A DNA stretch of 64,000 nt from Candidatus Rifleibacteriota bacterium (GTDB taxonomy: Bacteria; Muiribacteriota; Ozemobacteria; Ozemobacterales; Ozemobacteraceae). Position numbers and translations under genes: made by a program. The DNA lies in the NCBI GenBank assembly GCA_018818125.1, contig JAHISQ010000137.1, positions 1-64,000 of the forward strand, given 5' to 3'. Shown one piece after another: positions 7,497-15,939 of the stretch (position 1 is its first letter; each line of letters begins with the position of its first letter). The notes under the pieces were generated by a model. That model did not search any database. It was not told the origin of the DNA and worked only from the letters and a program-made list of their open reading frames with translations.

Positions 7497-8658
7497 CCGA
7501 CCTGTCTTCTGCGCTTTTGTTTTGTTGCTGTTAACAGCCGTCAGCAATATCTGCTTCGCACGCGAAATGCCAATCAGGCGAGTTCCGCTCAACGATGAGA
7601 TTGGCCTGCTCGACCAGCAGACAGCAACCGAAGTTAAGCGAATCAGTCAACTGCTCTATCGCGATCTTAAAAGCGAAATGGCGGTGCTGATAATTCGCTC
7701 GACCGAAGGTAAAAACGCCAGTGACTATGCCCTGGAAATATTTAACAACTGGACACTCGGCCAGACTGGCGTTGATAACGGCATGCTGATTATGTTTGCA
7801 ATAGATGACCACCGCGTCGAGATCAAGCCGGGTATTCGTTACAAAGGCAAATTTACCGATTCATTCTGCACCAGTCTGCTGACCCGGCATGTAGTGCCGG
7901 AAATGAAAGCCAATCGACCGGCGCAAGGCGTCCTGGTCGCAGCACGCGAGGTGGCCGCTGAAATCAGACGCTGCGAAGGGGTCGATATCGGCACCAGCAA
8001 TAACACGTCACCGGGCGAAGCACCCATAAGTGGTAGCAATAGCAGCACCAATGTTAGCGGAAGCAGTGGAAGCAGCAGCAGTAACAGTGTTACCAGCAGT
8101 AGCGGCAGTAGTAATAGCTACAGTTCCAGTTCTTCAGGTCGAAGTAACCCAAAAAATCTGCTAAAACATCCGGCACTTAGAATTGCTCTATTTATCGTTA
8201 TAGGATTGTGGGTCGCCGGCGGCGTGTTCTATTTTATCAGAGCTTTCAATCATGGGCAGCTGATTATGAGCCCATGGATCTTTATAATTTTGATGTTTCT
8301 TTCGGGCATTATTATAGCGATGCTTGTCAGCCAGGCATTTAACATGACCGACAGCCCACTCGACCAAGTGTTCGCCGGCACTGGCGGCGCTTCTTTTCTC
8401 GGTTTCATGTGGTGCTTTTCACATATCTGCCCACGCTGCAACAAATACATGATGGTTCATAACAGAACTTTGCATAGTCCAACCTATTATTCATCTGGTC
8501 TCGGAGAAAAAACGGTACATTGCGAGAATTGTGGTTATCACAACGTGAGCACATACACAATTGCTCGGCGCACAAGAAGCTCAAGCTCAAGCAGTTCAAG
8601 TTCCAGCAGCGGAGGCGGCGGACGCTCTTCCGGTGGCGGTGGCGGCGCCAGTTGGTAA
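7480..8658 (+). CDS. Secreted/membrane TPM-domain protein with Ser/Gly-rich tail (YgcG-like)
   Basis: The 392-residue protein starts with a signal peptide (about 1-27). A TPM domain follows (about 35-165, with a SEMAVLIIRSTEG strand and DDHRVEIKPG) and then a Ser/Asn-rich linker (about 170-225). Two membrane helices lie at about 232-252 and 266-287. A zinc ribbon (CPRC and CENC) precedes a tail of Ser then Gly ending GASW. A Gly/Ser-rich tail ending in SW is common in YgcG-like TPM proteins. The start lies 17 bp inside the preceding TPM gene, so one cytosolic and one envelope TPM protein are made together under the structured leader. The function of such pairs is not established. Confidence 0.85.
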   Translation: MKKQISRPVFCAFVLLLLTAVSNICFAREMPIRRVPLNDEIGLLDQQTATEVKRISQLLYRDLKSEMAVLIIRSTEGKNASDYALEIFNNWTLGQTGVDNGMLIMFAIDDHRVEIKPGIRYKGKFTDSFCTSLLTRHVVPEMKANRPAQGVLVAAREVAAEIRRCEGVDIGTSNNTSPGEAPISGSNSSTNVSGSSGSSSSNSVTSSSGSSNSYSSSSSGRSNPKNLLKHPALRIALFIVIGLWVAGGVFYFIRAFNHGQLIMSPWIFIILMFLSGIIIAMLVSQAFNMTDSPLDQVFAGTGGASFLGFMWCFSHICPRCNKYMMVHNRTLHSPTYYSSGLGEKTVHCENCGYHNVSTYTIARRTRSSSSSSSSSSSGGGGRSSGGGGGASW

Positions 8659-8661
8659 TTA

Positions 8662-8690
8662 TTGAAAAGAGATTCGCGCCGGGTTATAGT
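8662..8690 (+). promoter_or_regulatory. Promoter for the ABC transporter genes
   Basis: TTGAAA (8662-8667), a 17-nt spacer and TATAGT (8685-8690) form a good sigma70-type promoter. Transcription would begin near 8697, 35 nt before the short upstream ORF. Confidence 0.6.
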
Positions 8691-8731
8691 GTGCCTGCAG
8701 ATACCTTTTAATTAATCGGAAGGAAAAACCC

Positions 8732-8794
8732 ATGCTGGCCGACAAGTATATTGCCAGAGTGCAGCTCCCAGCATTGGCAGACCTGGGAAAATAA
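8732..8794 (+). CDS. Possible 20-codon upstream ORF before the transporter gene
   Basis: An ATG at 8732, preceded by a strong purine-rich RBS (GGAAGGA at 8718-8724), opens a 20-residue frame that ends at TAA 8792-8794. The transporter frame has no ATG nearby; its first usable start after this stop is TTG 8802, 7 nt beyond. The short frame may let ribosomes reinitiate on the transporter, or it may be the displaced true start of the transporter after an indel. The peptide resembles nothing I know. Confidence 0.35.
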   Translation: MLADKYIARVQLPALADLGK

Positions 8795-8801
8795 CAATCT
8801 C

Positions 8802-11075
8802 TTGAAAATACTCAGCATTAAAGGGAAAGGGCCGGCATTCTTTTTCGCAGAAGCCTTGCGGGTCATCTTTCTGCTGAGCCTTTTACTGTATTCAACTTCG
8901 GCACACACCGCTGAAGAGATAACTCTTCGGGTCTGGGTGATGGGTGGAGAAGCTGATTCACTGCCACAAATCAGCAAAAAATTCGAGCAGGAAAACCCGG
9001 GCATAAAAATTAGGATTCAGGCGCTTTCATGGGGCGGCTCTTACGAAAAGCTGGTAACAGCATTTCTTGGTGGTGCCCCACCAGATGTATGCCAGCTGGG
9101 CACAACCATGATGAATGACTTTCACGCCATGGGCGCTCTTGAGAGCCTGCAATCACTTTTTGACGAACACAAACTGGCCAGCGACGATTTTTTCAGCGAT
9201 TCACTCAAAACCTGTGTTTTTGGAAAAGAGCATTTTGGGATTCCATGGTATGTAGACACTCGCGTTGTCTTTTATCGTCAGGAGTATCTCGACAAATTTG
9301 GCTGGAAAACTTTTCCGCAAACATGGAAGGACTTCTTCAAGCTTGGCGAACAGGTAACTGCCGACAAGCGAGCAAACGGTAGATCAACCGATTACTTTTC
9401 CAGTCTGCAGGGATTTACCTTCGAAATGTTTTATTGGCAGGCCGGCGGAAATTTCACGCCATTGCGAGCCGATCATCCCACCTTTGACGAGACGACAATG
9501 GCCGAAGCCATCAGCTTTGATCGCAACATGCGTCAGGCCGGTTTTAATGGCAAACCAAATGATTCTGGAATAGATTACATTTCCGAATTTGATCAGGGCA
9601 TTTACGAAGTGGCCATATCAGGTCCCTGGATGGCCTCAGACCTGCAGAAAAACCAGCATCGCCTGAAGAATGCCTGGGGTATGGCACCACTACCAGCCAA
9701 CAAAACCAGAACGTCTTTTATCGGCGGTTCTAACCTTGTTCAATTCAAAGACTCGCGCAACAAGGAAGCCGGCAGAAAACTCATTCTTTTTCTAAGCAGA
9801 CCTGATGTTCAGGCCGAATGGTATCGAATTTCGAGTGACATACCGGCCAACCGACATGCCATGGAAACCCCGGACCTGCTCAACGATCCAGTCATGAAGG
9901 TTTTTCGAGAGCAGCTCTCCGACACTCACCTGCCACCACCAGAGAAGGAGTGGACTATCTTCTGGGATCGCTTTTATCGGCAATACGATGAGTTCATGGA
10001 AAGCGACGATGACGTAGAGCCCTTCGTCAAGAAGATGAATGCATTAATGGCTGAAATAATAAGAGAACGAGATGCCGCAGGCATGCCTGAGACTGGAGCG
10101 TTCTACTGGGTGGCACTAACACTGTTTCCACTGTTGCTCGCGTTTATCTACGTTACCAGAGGCTGGCAACACCAGAAGCACATTTTGCAGCGAGTTCTCT
10201 TTCGAACGCCGGTAAAAAGCCTGGCATGTTTTCTACTGCCAGCGCTGATCATATTGCTGGTCTTTCGTATGCTGCCACTATGCGTGGCTTTTGCCGCGAG
10301 TTTTACCGATCTTGGCGCGACCAGCATTACCGACCCGACGCGGGCACTGTTCACCGGCAATCAGAATTATCTACGTCTCTATCAGGATCAGGTTTTCTGG
10401 AAAAGCTTAAAAAACACTCTTGTTTACCTGCTGATAGGAGTTCCGGCAAATCTAATTATTGCGCTGGGGTTGGCTCTCGCCGTAAATCGCTTCAGAGGCT
10501 GGAAACGACACTTACTGGCAATGGGCCTGTTTCTGCCCTCGGTTGTGACTACAGTGGCTTCGGCTGTCACCTGGCGCTGGCTTTACTGTCAGCAGAGTCC
10601 CCTCAACATTGCGGTCAACTGGCTTGGCCTCGGGCCAGTCAACTGGCTCAACGATCCTGACCTGGCACTACCTTCGCTGATATTTTTCTCGATCTGGCGC
10701 AGTTATGGCCTGAGCATGATAATAATTCTGGCCGGACTGGAACTGGTCAACCCCGAACTTTATGAGGCAATCCGCATCGACGGTGGCAACAGATGGCACG
10801 AATTCAGACATGCTACCCTGCCGGGTCTGCGCCGCACCCTTTTTGCTCTGATAATCGGAGTAACCATTGCCAACATTCAATTTTTTATCGAACCATACGT
10901 ATTAACCGGTGGCGGGCCAAAAGACGCGACCATGTCAGTGCTGCTGTTCTCTTATAACCGTGCATTTGGCTCATTTCAGCTGGGTTATGCCTCGTCGGTC
11001 ATAACAGTTTTGTTTGTATTCTTTGTCATCTTCAATATCTGGCAGAAAAGCATTCGCCAGAAACTCAATCAATAG
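8802..11075 (+). CDS. Fused sugar-type solute-binding protein and MalF-type ABC permease
   Basis: This product of about 757 residues joins two proteins that are normally separate. After a signal sequence (VIFLLSLLLYSTSAHTAEE) comes a family 1 extracellular binding domain of about 400 residues (LRVWVMGGEADSLPQ at its start, FIGGSNLVQFKDS near the hinge). A membrane helix (FYWVALTLFPLLLAFIYV) leads into a MalF-like permease with about six helices and an EAA loop (EAIRIDGGNRWHEFRHATLP) that docks the ATPase. Binding domain and channel are thus tethered. The frame is open from TTG 8751, but TTG 8802 gives a more normal signal-peptide length; no ATG fits. The MalG-like gene follows by 9 bp. No ATPase gene is present, so a shared MsmX-like ATPase elsewhere is likely. 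Confidence 0.85.
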   Translation: MKILSIKGKGPAFFFAEALRVIFLLSLLLYSTSAHTAEEITLRVWVMGGEADSLPQISKKFEQENPGIKIRIQALSWGGSYEKLVTAFLGGAPPDVCQLGTTMMNDFHAMGALESLQSLFDEHKLASDDFFSDSLKTCVFGKEHFGIPWYVDTRVVFYRQEYLDKFGWKTFPQTWKDFFKLGEQVTADKRANGRSTDYFSSLQGFTFEMFYWQAGGNFTPLRADHPTFDETTMAEAISFDRNMRQAGFNGKPNDSGIDYISEFDQGIYEVAISGPWMASDLQKNQHRLKNAWGMAPLPANKTRTSFIGGSNLVQFKDSRNKEAGRKLILFLSRPDVQAEWYRISSDIPANRHAMETPDLLNDPVMKVFREQLSDTHLPPPEKEWTIFWDRFYRQYDEFMESDDDVEPFVKKMNALMAEIIRERDAAGMPETGAFYWVALTLFPLLLAFIYVTRGWQHQKHILQRVLFRTPVKSLACFLLPALIILLVFRMLPLCVAFAASFTDLGATSITDPTRALFTGNQNYLRLYQDQVFWKSLKNTLVYLLIGVPANLIIALGLALAVNRFRGWKRHLLAMGLFLPSVVTTVASAVTWRWLYCQQSPLNIAVNWLGLGPVNWLNDPDLALPSLIFFSIWRSYGLSMIIILAGLELVNPELYEAIRIDGGNRWHEFRHATLPGLRRTLFALIIGVTIANIQFFIEPYVLTGGGPKDATMSVLLFSYNRAFGSFQLGYASSVITVLFVFFVIFNIWQKSIRQKLNQ

Positions 11076-11084
11076 GTAGAAAAC

Positions 11085-11921
11085 ATGAGCAATCTAACAA
11101 AAAACAGGCTGTTTAAAGAAACTCTGTTCTTTACCTTTCTCGTCTTTTCGCTGGCATTAACCATGTTGCCGTTTATATTCATGTCGGCAGAAGCCTTTGC
11201 ACCAGCAACCACCGGCGAAAACAGTCTATGGCGATATATGCCGCAGCAATGGTCATTGCAGTCGTTCAGGCAGCTTTTTGAGATGGGTGATATTCCGCGA
11301 TTTGCCATAAACAGCATGATACATGCTTTTGGCTATACCTTTTTATCTCTTGTTATCAACGCGCTTGCCGCTTTTGCTTTTGCCAGAATGGTATTTCCGG
11401 GGCGCGACCGGCTCTTTCTGATGCTGATTTTGACCATGATGATTCCAAGCCAGGTCATAATGATACCGGTTTTTATTATTGTAAAAACACTCGGTCTGCT
11501 CAATTCTTACGCAGGCCTTATTGTACCAGGATGCGCACATGCTTTTGGTATATTTGCGATCAGACAGTTCATGCTCGATCTTCCTGACGAGGTATTTGAT
11601 GCAGCCAGAACCGAAGGTTGCACCGACTTCGATCTGTTCATGCACATCGCACTGCCACTGTGTCGGCCGATTCTGGCAAGTCTGGCAGTTACCAGCTTCA
11701 TTTACACCTGGGATCAGTTTCTTTACCCGCTGGTAATCATGCAGGACGAGCCAATGTTTACACTCCCGGTTGCGCTGGTCTCATTGACGTCACAGCACTT
11801 CGGGCGCTGGGGCATGCTGCTGGCAGGCGGCATAGTCACAGCCATTCCCTCGCTTATAGTCTTCATGCTCGCTCAACGCGCCTACGTCGCCGGAGTCACC
11901 GGCGGCAGCGCCAAGAGTTAA
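11085..11921 (+). CDS. MalG-type carbohydrate ABC transporter permease
   Basis: The 278-residue membrane protein has six predicted helices and the MalG-family EAA loop (DAARTEGCTDFDLFMHIALP, about residues 167-186), where the cytosolic ATPase binds. It would pair with the permease half of the upstream fusion to form the channel. It starts 9 bp after the upstream stop, with AATAGGTAG as a modest RBS, so the genes form an operon. The sugar transported is not evident. In the EAA loop the usual Gly-Ala pair is Gly-Cys, a mild deviation. Confidence 0.9.
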   Translation: MSNLTKNRLFKETLFFTFLVFSLALTMLPFIFMSAEAFAPATTGENSLWRYMPQQWSLQSFRQLFEMGDIPRFAINSMIHAFGYTFLSLVINALAAFAFARMVFPGRDRLFLMLILTMMIPSQVIMIPVFIIVKTLGLLNSYAGLIVPGCAHAFGIFAIRQFMLDLPDEVFDAARTEGCTDFDLFMHIALPLCRPILASLAVTSFIYTWDQFLYPLVIMQDEPMFTLPVALVSLTSQHFGRWGMLLAGGIVTAIPSLIVFMLAQRAYVAGVTGGSAKS

Positions 11922-11965
11922 GCGACAGGCATACTATAATATTTTTCTGAAGGAAACACACCGGC

Positions 11966-12490
11966 ATGAAATGGCGAAAGTCAAAACCAGGCACTGAAAA
12001 TGGTGGCGGATGCATGATGGTGCTGCCCACAATGTTTCTGCTGTTGTTTCCGACTTTGTTTATCGGCCTTGGTATACACCTGTTCCTGAAAAACCGCGAG
12101 GCGCTTTCATGGCCGACGACACCAATCATAATTACCGGTTCAGAAGCTAAAAGCACATACAGTGAAGATTCTGAGACCAATAAGAGAACCTACTCAGTTG
12201 AAGTTAAGATCTACTTTTCCGGGCACTTCGAGGGAAATTCCATCTCCAGCTTTTTTATCAGGGCGGCAGAGGTCGGCGATGATGAGCCGCCACAGGTAAT
12301 AATCGAGCAGAAACAGCATGAACTACTGACAAAATATCAGCGAGACGGCCTGACCGCCCACGTAAACCCTGCCGATACCACGCAGACAATGGTAGAACCA
12401 TCACTGATCGGCCCGATCATCATGGTGGTATTTGGATTAATTTTGCTGCTCTTTATCGTTCGCAAACACAAGGAGATTCTGGCTGATTAA
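11966..12490 (+). CDS. DUF3592 membrane protein
   Basis: The 174-residue protein has an N-terminal membrane helix (about 18-40), a beta-rich soluble segment (about 45-145) and a second helix (about 150-168). The pattern of Trp-Pro plus a strand after the first helix (ALSWPTTPIIITGSE), a V-K-I-Y-F strand and a late VNPADTTQTMVEP fits DUF3592, an envelope domain of unknown function. A perfect -10 box (TATAAT, 11935-11940) lies 26 nt before the ATG, but no good -35 is visible. GAAGGAAA provides the RBS. It probably has its own transcript rather than belonging to the transporter. Confidence 0.65.
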   Translation: MKWRKSKPGTENGGGCMMVLPTMFLLLFPTLFIGLGIHLFLKNREALSWPTTPIIITGSEAKSTYSEDSETNKRTYSVEVKIYFSGHFEGNSISSFFIRAAEVGDDEPPQVIIEQKQHELLTKYQRDGLTAHVNPADTTQTMVEPSLIGPIIMVVFGLILLLFIVRKHKEILAD

Positions 12491-12498
12491 TGAAACCT

Positions 12499-12717
12499 TT
12501 ATTTGCCATCGCCGAACAACGAATCAATAAATTTACTGATATTTTTGAGACTAAATGGCGAGGCGTCTGCTTCTTCTTCTTTCAGCTCGGCAAGCTCTTT
12601 GCGCAAAGCGCTGATCTTCATGTCATGATGAGGAGAATCCTCCCAGAATTGGGACTCCTTGTAATCAAGTTCTTTTTTGATTTCTTCAATGCGAAGTTTC
12701 CGTGCTGATCGCTCCAT
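12499..12717 (-). CDS. Small charged coiled-coil protein
   Basis: I do not recognise this 72-residue protein. It is rich in Lys and Glu, with a heptad-like helix over residues 1-50 (LRIEEIKKELDY, ISALRKELAELKEEE) and a short amphipathic C-terminus. Its stop is 9 bp from the convergent DUF3592 stop. A GGGGGC stretch about 10 nt upstream could serve as RBS. The overlapping plus-strand frame at 12490-12708 is rich in Phe and Cys and looks like a shadow. It is probably real, but small frames of this kind can be spurious. Confidence 0.5.
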   Translation of the reverse strand: MERSARKLRIEEIKKELDYKESQFWEDSPHHDMKISALRKELAELKEEEADASPFSLKNISKFIDSLFGDGK

Positions 12718-12794
12718 GTAGTATAAGCCCCCAGGCTACCGCACAAGTTTTGGACCGACCATTCTGTCGGCTCAGCTATGATTCCTTATTATCG

Positions 12795-12822
12795 AAAAAA
12801 CCGGGTCTTTGCTCAGACCCGG
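12795..12822 (-). terminator. Intrinsic terminator of the arginine deiminase gene
   Basis: On the minus strand an 8-bp stem (CCGGGTCT 12801-12808 with AGACCCGG 12815-12822, 6-nt loop) is followed by six Ts (12795-12800). It lies 33 nt past the stop of the deiminase gene. Confidence 0.8.
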
Positions 12823-12854
12823 CTTTCAATAGACTTTTCAGACAGTTAACAGTC

Positions 12855-14333
12855 TTATCTGGGCTTGACGAAATATTTATTCGGGTGCCTGAAGACGTTA
12901 GTGCCACAATGCAGCTGACCCTGCAGGTTGTGATATGGAATGGAATCAATAAAGTTGGCTTTGAGACCTATCATGCTGGCTGAGCGGGCGATGTTACGGC
13001 GCATGCTTTCGACCTGGGGATCAGGAACAATCAGCTGGTTATTCAGAATCAGCTGATTTACACTGCCCGGGAAATACGCAATGTGCTTGTCGCTTCGCAT
13101 TTTGCGATACATGGCCGGGAACGACAGAACCGAATGGGCTTTGCCGGTTTCTTTGCGCACTTCAGAAATTTTGGCACAGGCCTTTTTAACATTAGAATCG
13201 ATAACATTGGCAAGAGTCAGATTCAGCTTGATGAATTCTTCAATCTCAGCCTTATCAACACTGTGCCCAGAGGCCAGATCAACGCCAGAACTCCGGTTTA
13301 CCAGCGGCATGCCGTCGTCGCCGGCGGAACGATCGAGATATTCAAGAACAGCTTGTGAGAACTTATGCTCTTCAGGAACTCCAGCGTTTCTACCACCACT
13401 GAGTTTATGTTTAGCACGAATTGCTTCGGCTTCCTGCAGGTAGTTTTTGATTTTGATTGATACATCACGATAATCACTATGCGGAATAGCGTTGAGCTCT
13501 TCAAGTGAGGCGTCTTTAATCAGACGCAAAGCCAGCCTGGGATTGGATTTTATCAGAGTATAGCCCCGAGCTGCTTTAGCGTTGGGACAAACCGAAATAT
13601 ACTCATCGACATGACCAACGTGCAACCACGAGGTTTCAAGCACAGCCATACGGCCAGCGTAGCCATGTTTTTCGAGATATTCGCGCAACTGCGGTGTCGA
13701 AGTGTCGCCGATCAAAAGCACATTATCAGGTGTTACCTCAATGTTTCCGCCATAATCGCCACCTGAACGCGCGGTTGATGGGTTTGTCAGCACATAGCAG
13801 TTCCAGAAGTTGGCCAGCTCGTTGGTTAAATAGGTGTTGCCGCGACCACGATTTGAATCAAAAACAACCAGCTGCGGTTTTTTTTCGGATTTAAGCTTAA
13901 CTACACCGACTTCGCCCCAATCCTGCATCCACATGTCATTAGAAACATCGGTGCTGCTGAATTCTACGTATTTTTTCAGAAGTTCAGCACTGACTTTTTT
14001 GCGAATCCCGGCAAAATCAGACGATTTAGCCGAGGCAGTCGGTATTACATGCACTTTAAAGAAGCAGTCTTTGGGAACCCAGCCTTTTTCCTGCATATTA
14101 GCGACAATATTGATCAATGAAACCACGAAGTTTTCGTTGCCCTGCTCGGGGGCATAAGCCACCAGCACCTTGACCGGGACATTGTTTGCGCCAAGAAATC
14201 TTATGGTTTCAATATCTTCGGGCGATGCAATCGTTTTGACTTTGGCATCTGCCGATGACAACGTGGCAATAAACACAACCAGCAGCAAGCAGACCCAGAA
14301 AGATCTGCACAGATTTTTACCGTTATTCTTCAC
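12855..14333 (-). CDS. Secreted protein-arginine deiminase (PAD_C family)
   Basis: Peptidylarginine deiminases convert arginine side chains to citrulline and ammonia. The 492-residue product has a signal peptide (about 1-30) and carries the catalytic layout of vertebrate/cyanobacterial PADs: NDMWMQD (D133), VVFDSNRGRG (157-165), GGNIEVTP (195-202), WLHVGHVDEY (H241, D243) and QLHCGTNVFR near the end (C476). These align with Asp350, His471, Asp473 and Cys645 of human PAD4. The N-terminal PAD_N and PAD_M domains of animal enzymes are absent; about 100 residues of other sequence take their place. It is a different family from Porphyromonas PPAD. It lies 82 bp downstream of tnaA on the same strand and ends at a strong terminator, so the two may be cotranscribed. 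Peptide versus free-arginine specificity is unproven. Confidence 0.85.
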   Translation of the reverse strand: MKNNGKNLCRSFWVCLLLVVFIATLSSADAKVKTIASPEDIETIRFLGANNVPVKVLVAYAPEQGNENFVVSLINIVANMQEKGWVPKDCFFKVHVIPTASAKSSDFAGIRKKVSAELLKKYVEFSSTDVSNDMWMQDWGEVGVVKLKSEKKPQLVVFDSNRGRGNTYLTNELANFWNCYVLTNPSTARSGGDYGGNIEVTPDNVLLIGDTSTPQLREYLEKHGYAGRMAVLETSWLHVGHVDEYISVCPNAKAARGYTLIKSNPRLALRLIKDASLEELNAIPHSDYRDVSIKIKNYLQEAEAIRAKHKLSGGRNAGVPEEHKFSQAVLEYLDRSAGDDGMPLVNRSSGVDLASGHSVDKAEIEEFIKLNLTLANVIDSNVKKACAKISEVRKETGKAHSVLSFPAMYRKMRSDKHIAYFPGSVNQLILNNQLIVPDPQVESMRRNIARSASMIGLKANFIDSIPYHNLQGQLHCGTNVFRHPNKYFVKPR

Positions 14334-14414
14334 TCAAAAACTCCTTATTTTACATCTGCATTATTCTAACATTTTATCAAATTCCTGCCGGTTAAAGCGT
14401 CGAAAATGATTTGT

Positions 14415-15788
14415 CTATTTCACCGGAGCGAAGCGGGCAGAAAAGTGACGCAGGAATGGCGGTTCCCAGGTGATTTTCAGGCCGGTAGCCTTTTTGCGTT
14501 CTGCATAGGTTTCAATGATCGCTTCGACTGCATAATCGAAATGGCTTTGAGTGTACACCCGCCTCGGGAATGCCAGACGCACCAGTTCCATCTCCGAAGG
14601 AATCTCTTTTCCGGTCTTTTTGTCTTTTTTGCCAAACATTACCGAGCCGATCTCGACGCTGCGGATACCGCCCTTGCGATATAGTTCACAGACAAGAACC
14701 TGCCCTGGATACTGCTCTCCCGGAATATGCGGATATACCGACTTTGCATCTATATACACAGCGTGTCCGCCGGTTGGCCGGATAATGCCTATGCCGGCGG
14801 CAAGCAGACGCTCGCCCATGTATTCGGCAGTGCGCACGCGATAGCATAGGTAGTCTTCGTCGAGTGCTTCCATCAGGCCTACAGCCAGAGCATCGAGATC
14901 ACGCCCAGAAAGACCGCCGTAACTCGGGAAACCTTCGGTGAGAATCAGCAGATTTCGGCAATTTGCCGCAAGACTATCATCGTTCATAGCCAGAAATCCA
15001 CCCATGTTTACCATACCGTCTTTTTTGGCGCTCATGGTGCAACCGTCGGCGTAAGAAAACATTTCCTGAGCAATTTCAAGCACCGTCTTTTTCTCGTAGC
15101 CCTTTTCGCGAATCTTGATAAAATAAGAGTTTTCGGCGAATCTGCAGGCATCGATGAAGAACGGAACTTTGTACTTTTTATAGATCTTTGCCGCATTTCT
15201 GATGTTTTCCATCGAAACTGGCTGGCCGCCGCCGGAATTGTTGGTTACTGTGAGCATGCCGAGCGGAACTGTCTTGTGATTTTTCTTGAGAAAAGCCTCA
15301 AGCTTTACGAGATCGATGTTGCCCTTGAACGGGTGAATAAGAGCCGGTTGCTTGCCTTCGGCAATAACCATGTCGACCGCTTCGGCTTCTTTATATTCAA
15401 CATTGGCGCGGGTGGTATCAAAATGCGTGTTGTTCGGCACGCTGTCACCTTTTTTAACTGCAGCCGAAAACAATATGCGCTCGGCAGCCCGGCCTTGATG
15501 TGTCGGAATAATATGCTTAAAACCGGTGATACTTTTTACAACACTTTCAAAATGGTAAAAACTCTTGCTGCCGGCATAAGATTCGTCGCCAGTTATCATC
15601 GCAGCCCACTGTTTATCGCTCATCGCGCCAGTTCCGCTGTCGGTAAGAAAATCGAGCAGAATGTCATCAGCCTTTATTAAAAACGGGTTGTAGTGGGCCT
15701 CTTTGAGAAGCTTGATGCGCTGTTTCTCGGTAGTCTGGCGAATAGACTCAACCATCTTGATTTTGAAAGGTTCGATTAATGTCTTCAT
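14415..15788 (-). CDS. tnaA: Tryptophanase (tryptophan indole-lyase)
   Basis: Tryptophanase is a PLP enzyme that splits tryptophan into indole, pyruvate and ammonia. The 457-residue product has the fold-type I beta-eliminating lyase features HQGRAAERILF, NSGGGQPVSMENI and the PLP-lysine segment MSAKKDGMVNMGGFLAM. Two sites separate it from tyrosine phenol-lyase: VEIGSVMFGKK, where phenol-lyases have an Arg (MERG), and LRHFSARF, with the tryptophanase His. Both favour tryptophanase. The frame is open 28 codons further upstream, but ATG 15788 has AGAGGTG just before it and matches the family N-terminus. No TnaC-like leader peptide is seen. The secreted deiminase follows by 82 bp. Confidence 0.92.
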   Translation of the reverse strand: MKTLIEPFKIKMVESIRQTTEKQRIKLLKEAHYNPFLIKADDILLDFLTDSGTGAMSDKQWAAMITGDESYAGSKSFYHFESVVKSITGFKHIIPTHQGRAAERILFSAAVKKGDSVPNNTHFDTTRANVEYKEAEAVDMVIAEGKQPALIHPFKGNIDLVKLEAFLKKNHKTVPLGMLTVTNNSGGGQPVSMENIRNAAKIYKKYKVPFFIDACRFAENSYFIKIREKGYEKKTVLEIAQEMFSYADGCTMSAKKDGMVNMGGFLAMNDDSLAANCRNLLILTEGFPSYGGLSGRDLDALAVGLMEALDEDYLCYRVRTAEYMGERLLAAGIGIIRPTGGHAVYIDAKSVYPHIPGEQYPGQVLVCELYRKGGIRSVEIGSVMFGKKDKKTGKEIPSEMELVRLAFPRRVYTQSHFDYAVEAIIETYAERKKATGLKITWEPPFLRHFSARFAPVK

Positions 15789-15939
15789 ACACACCTCTAT
15801 TTTTATATCTAGACAAAACACTGCACAACAACAGTCATCAGAATACCATGATGAATTAGTCAGGTAAAGCAAAAGCCCTTGCTATATTTGGCAAAATCCG
15901 TTGTTAAATGCGCTCAGTCTGTATAACTGAGGCTGTTCA

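Noticed and set aside
8041-8145. AGC/AGT-rich repeats as a tandem repeat or CRISPR-like array
   Set aside because: They are the Ser-rich linker codons of the second TPM protein, with no repeat-spacer structure.
12490-12708. A plus-strand frame over the small coiled-coil gene
   Set aside because: It has no RBS, is Phe/Cys-rich and is the antisense of a convincing coiled coil.
15802-15831. TATAAA with TTGTTG on the minus strand near tnaA as a promoter
   Set aside because: It would start transcription at or inside the RBS of tnaA, leaving no usable leader.
15789-15872. A 28-codon extension of tnaA containing a single Trp, like a TnaC leader peptide
   Set aside because: It is in frame with tnaA without a stop, and the RBS AGAGGTG sits right before ATG 15788, so it is not a separate leader.
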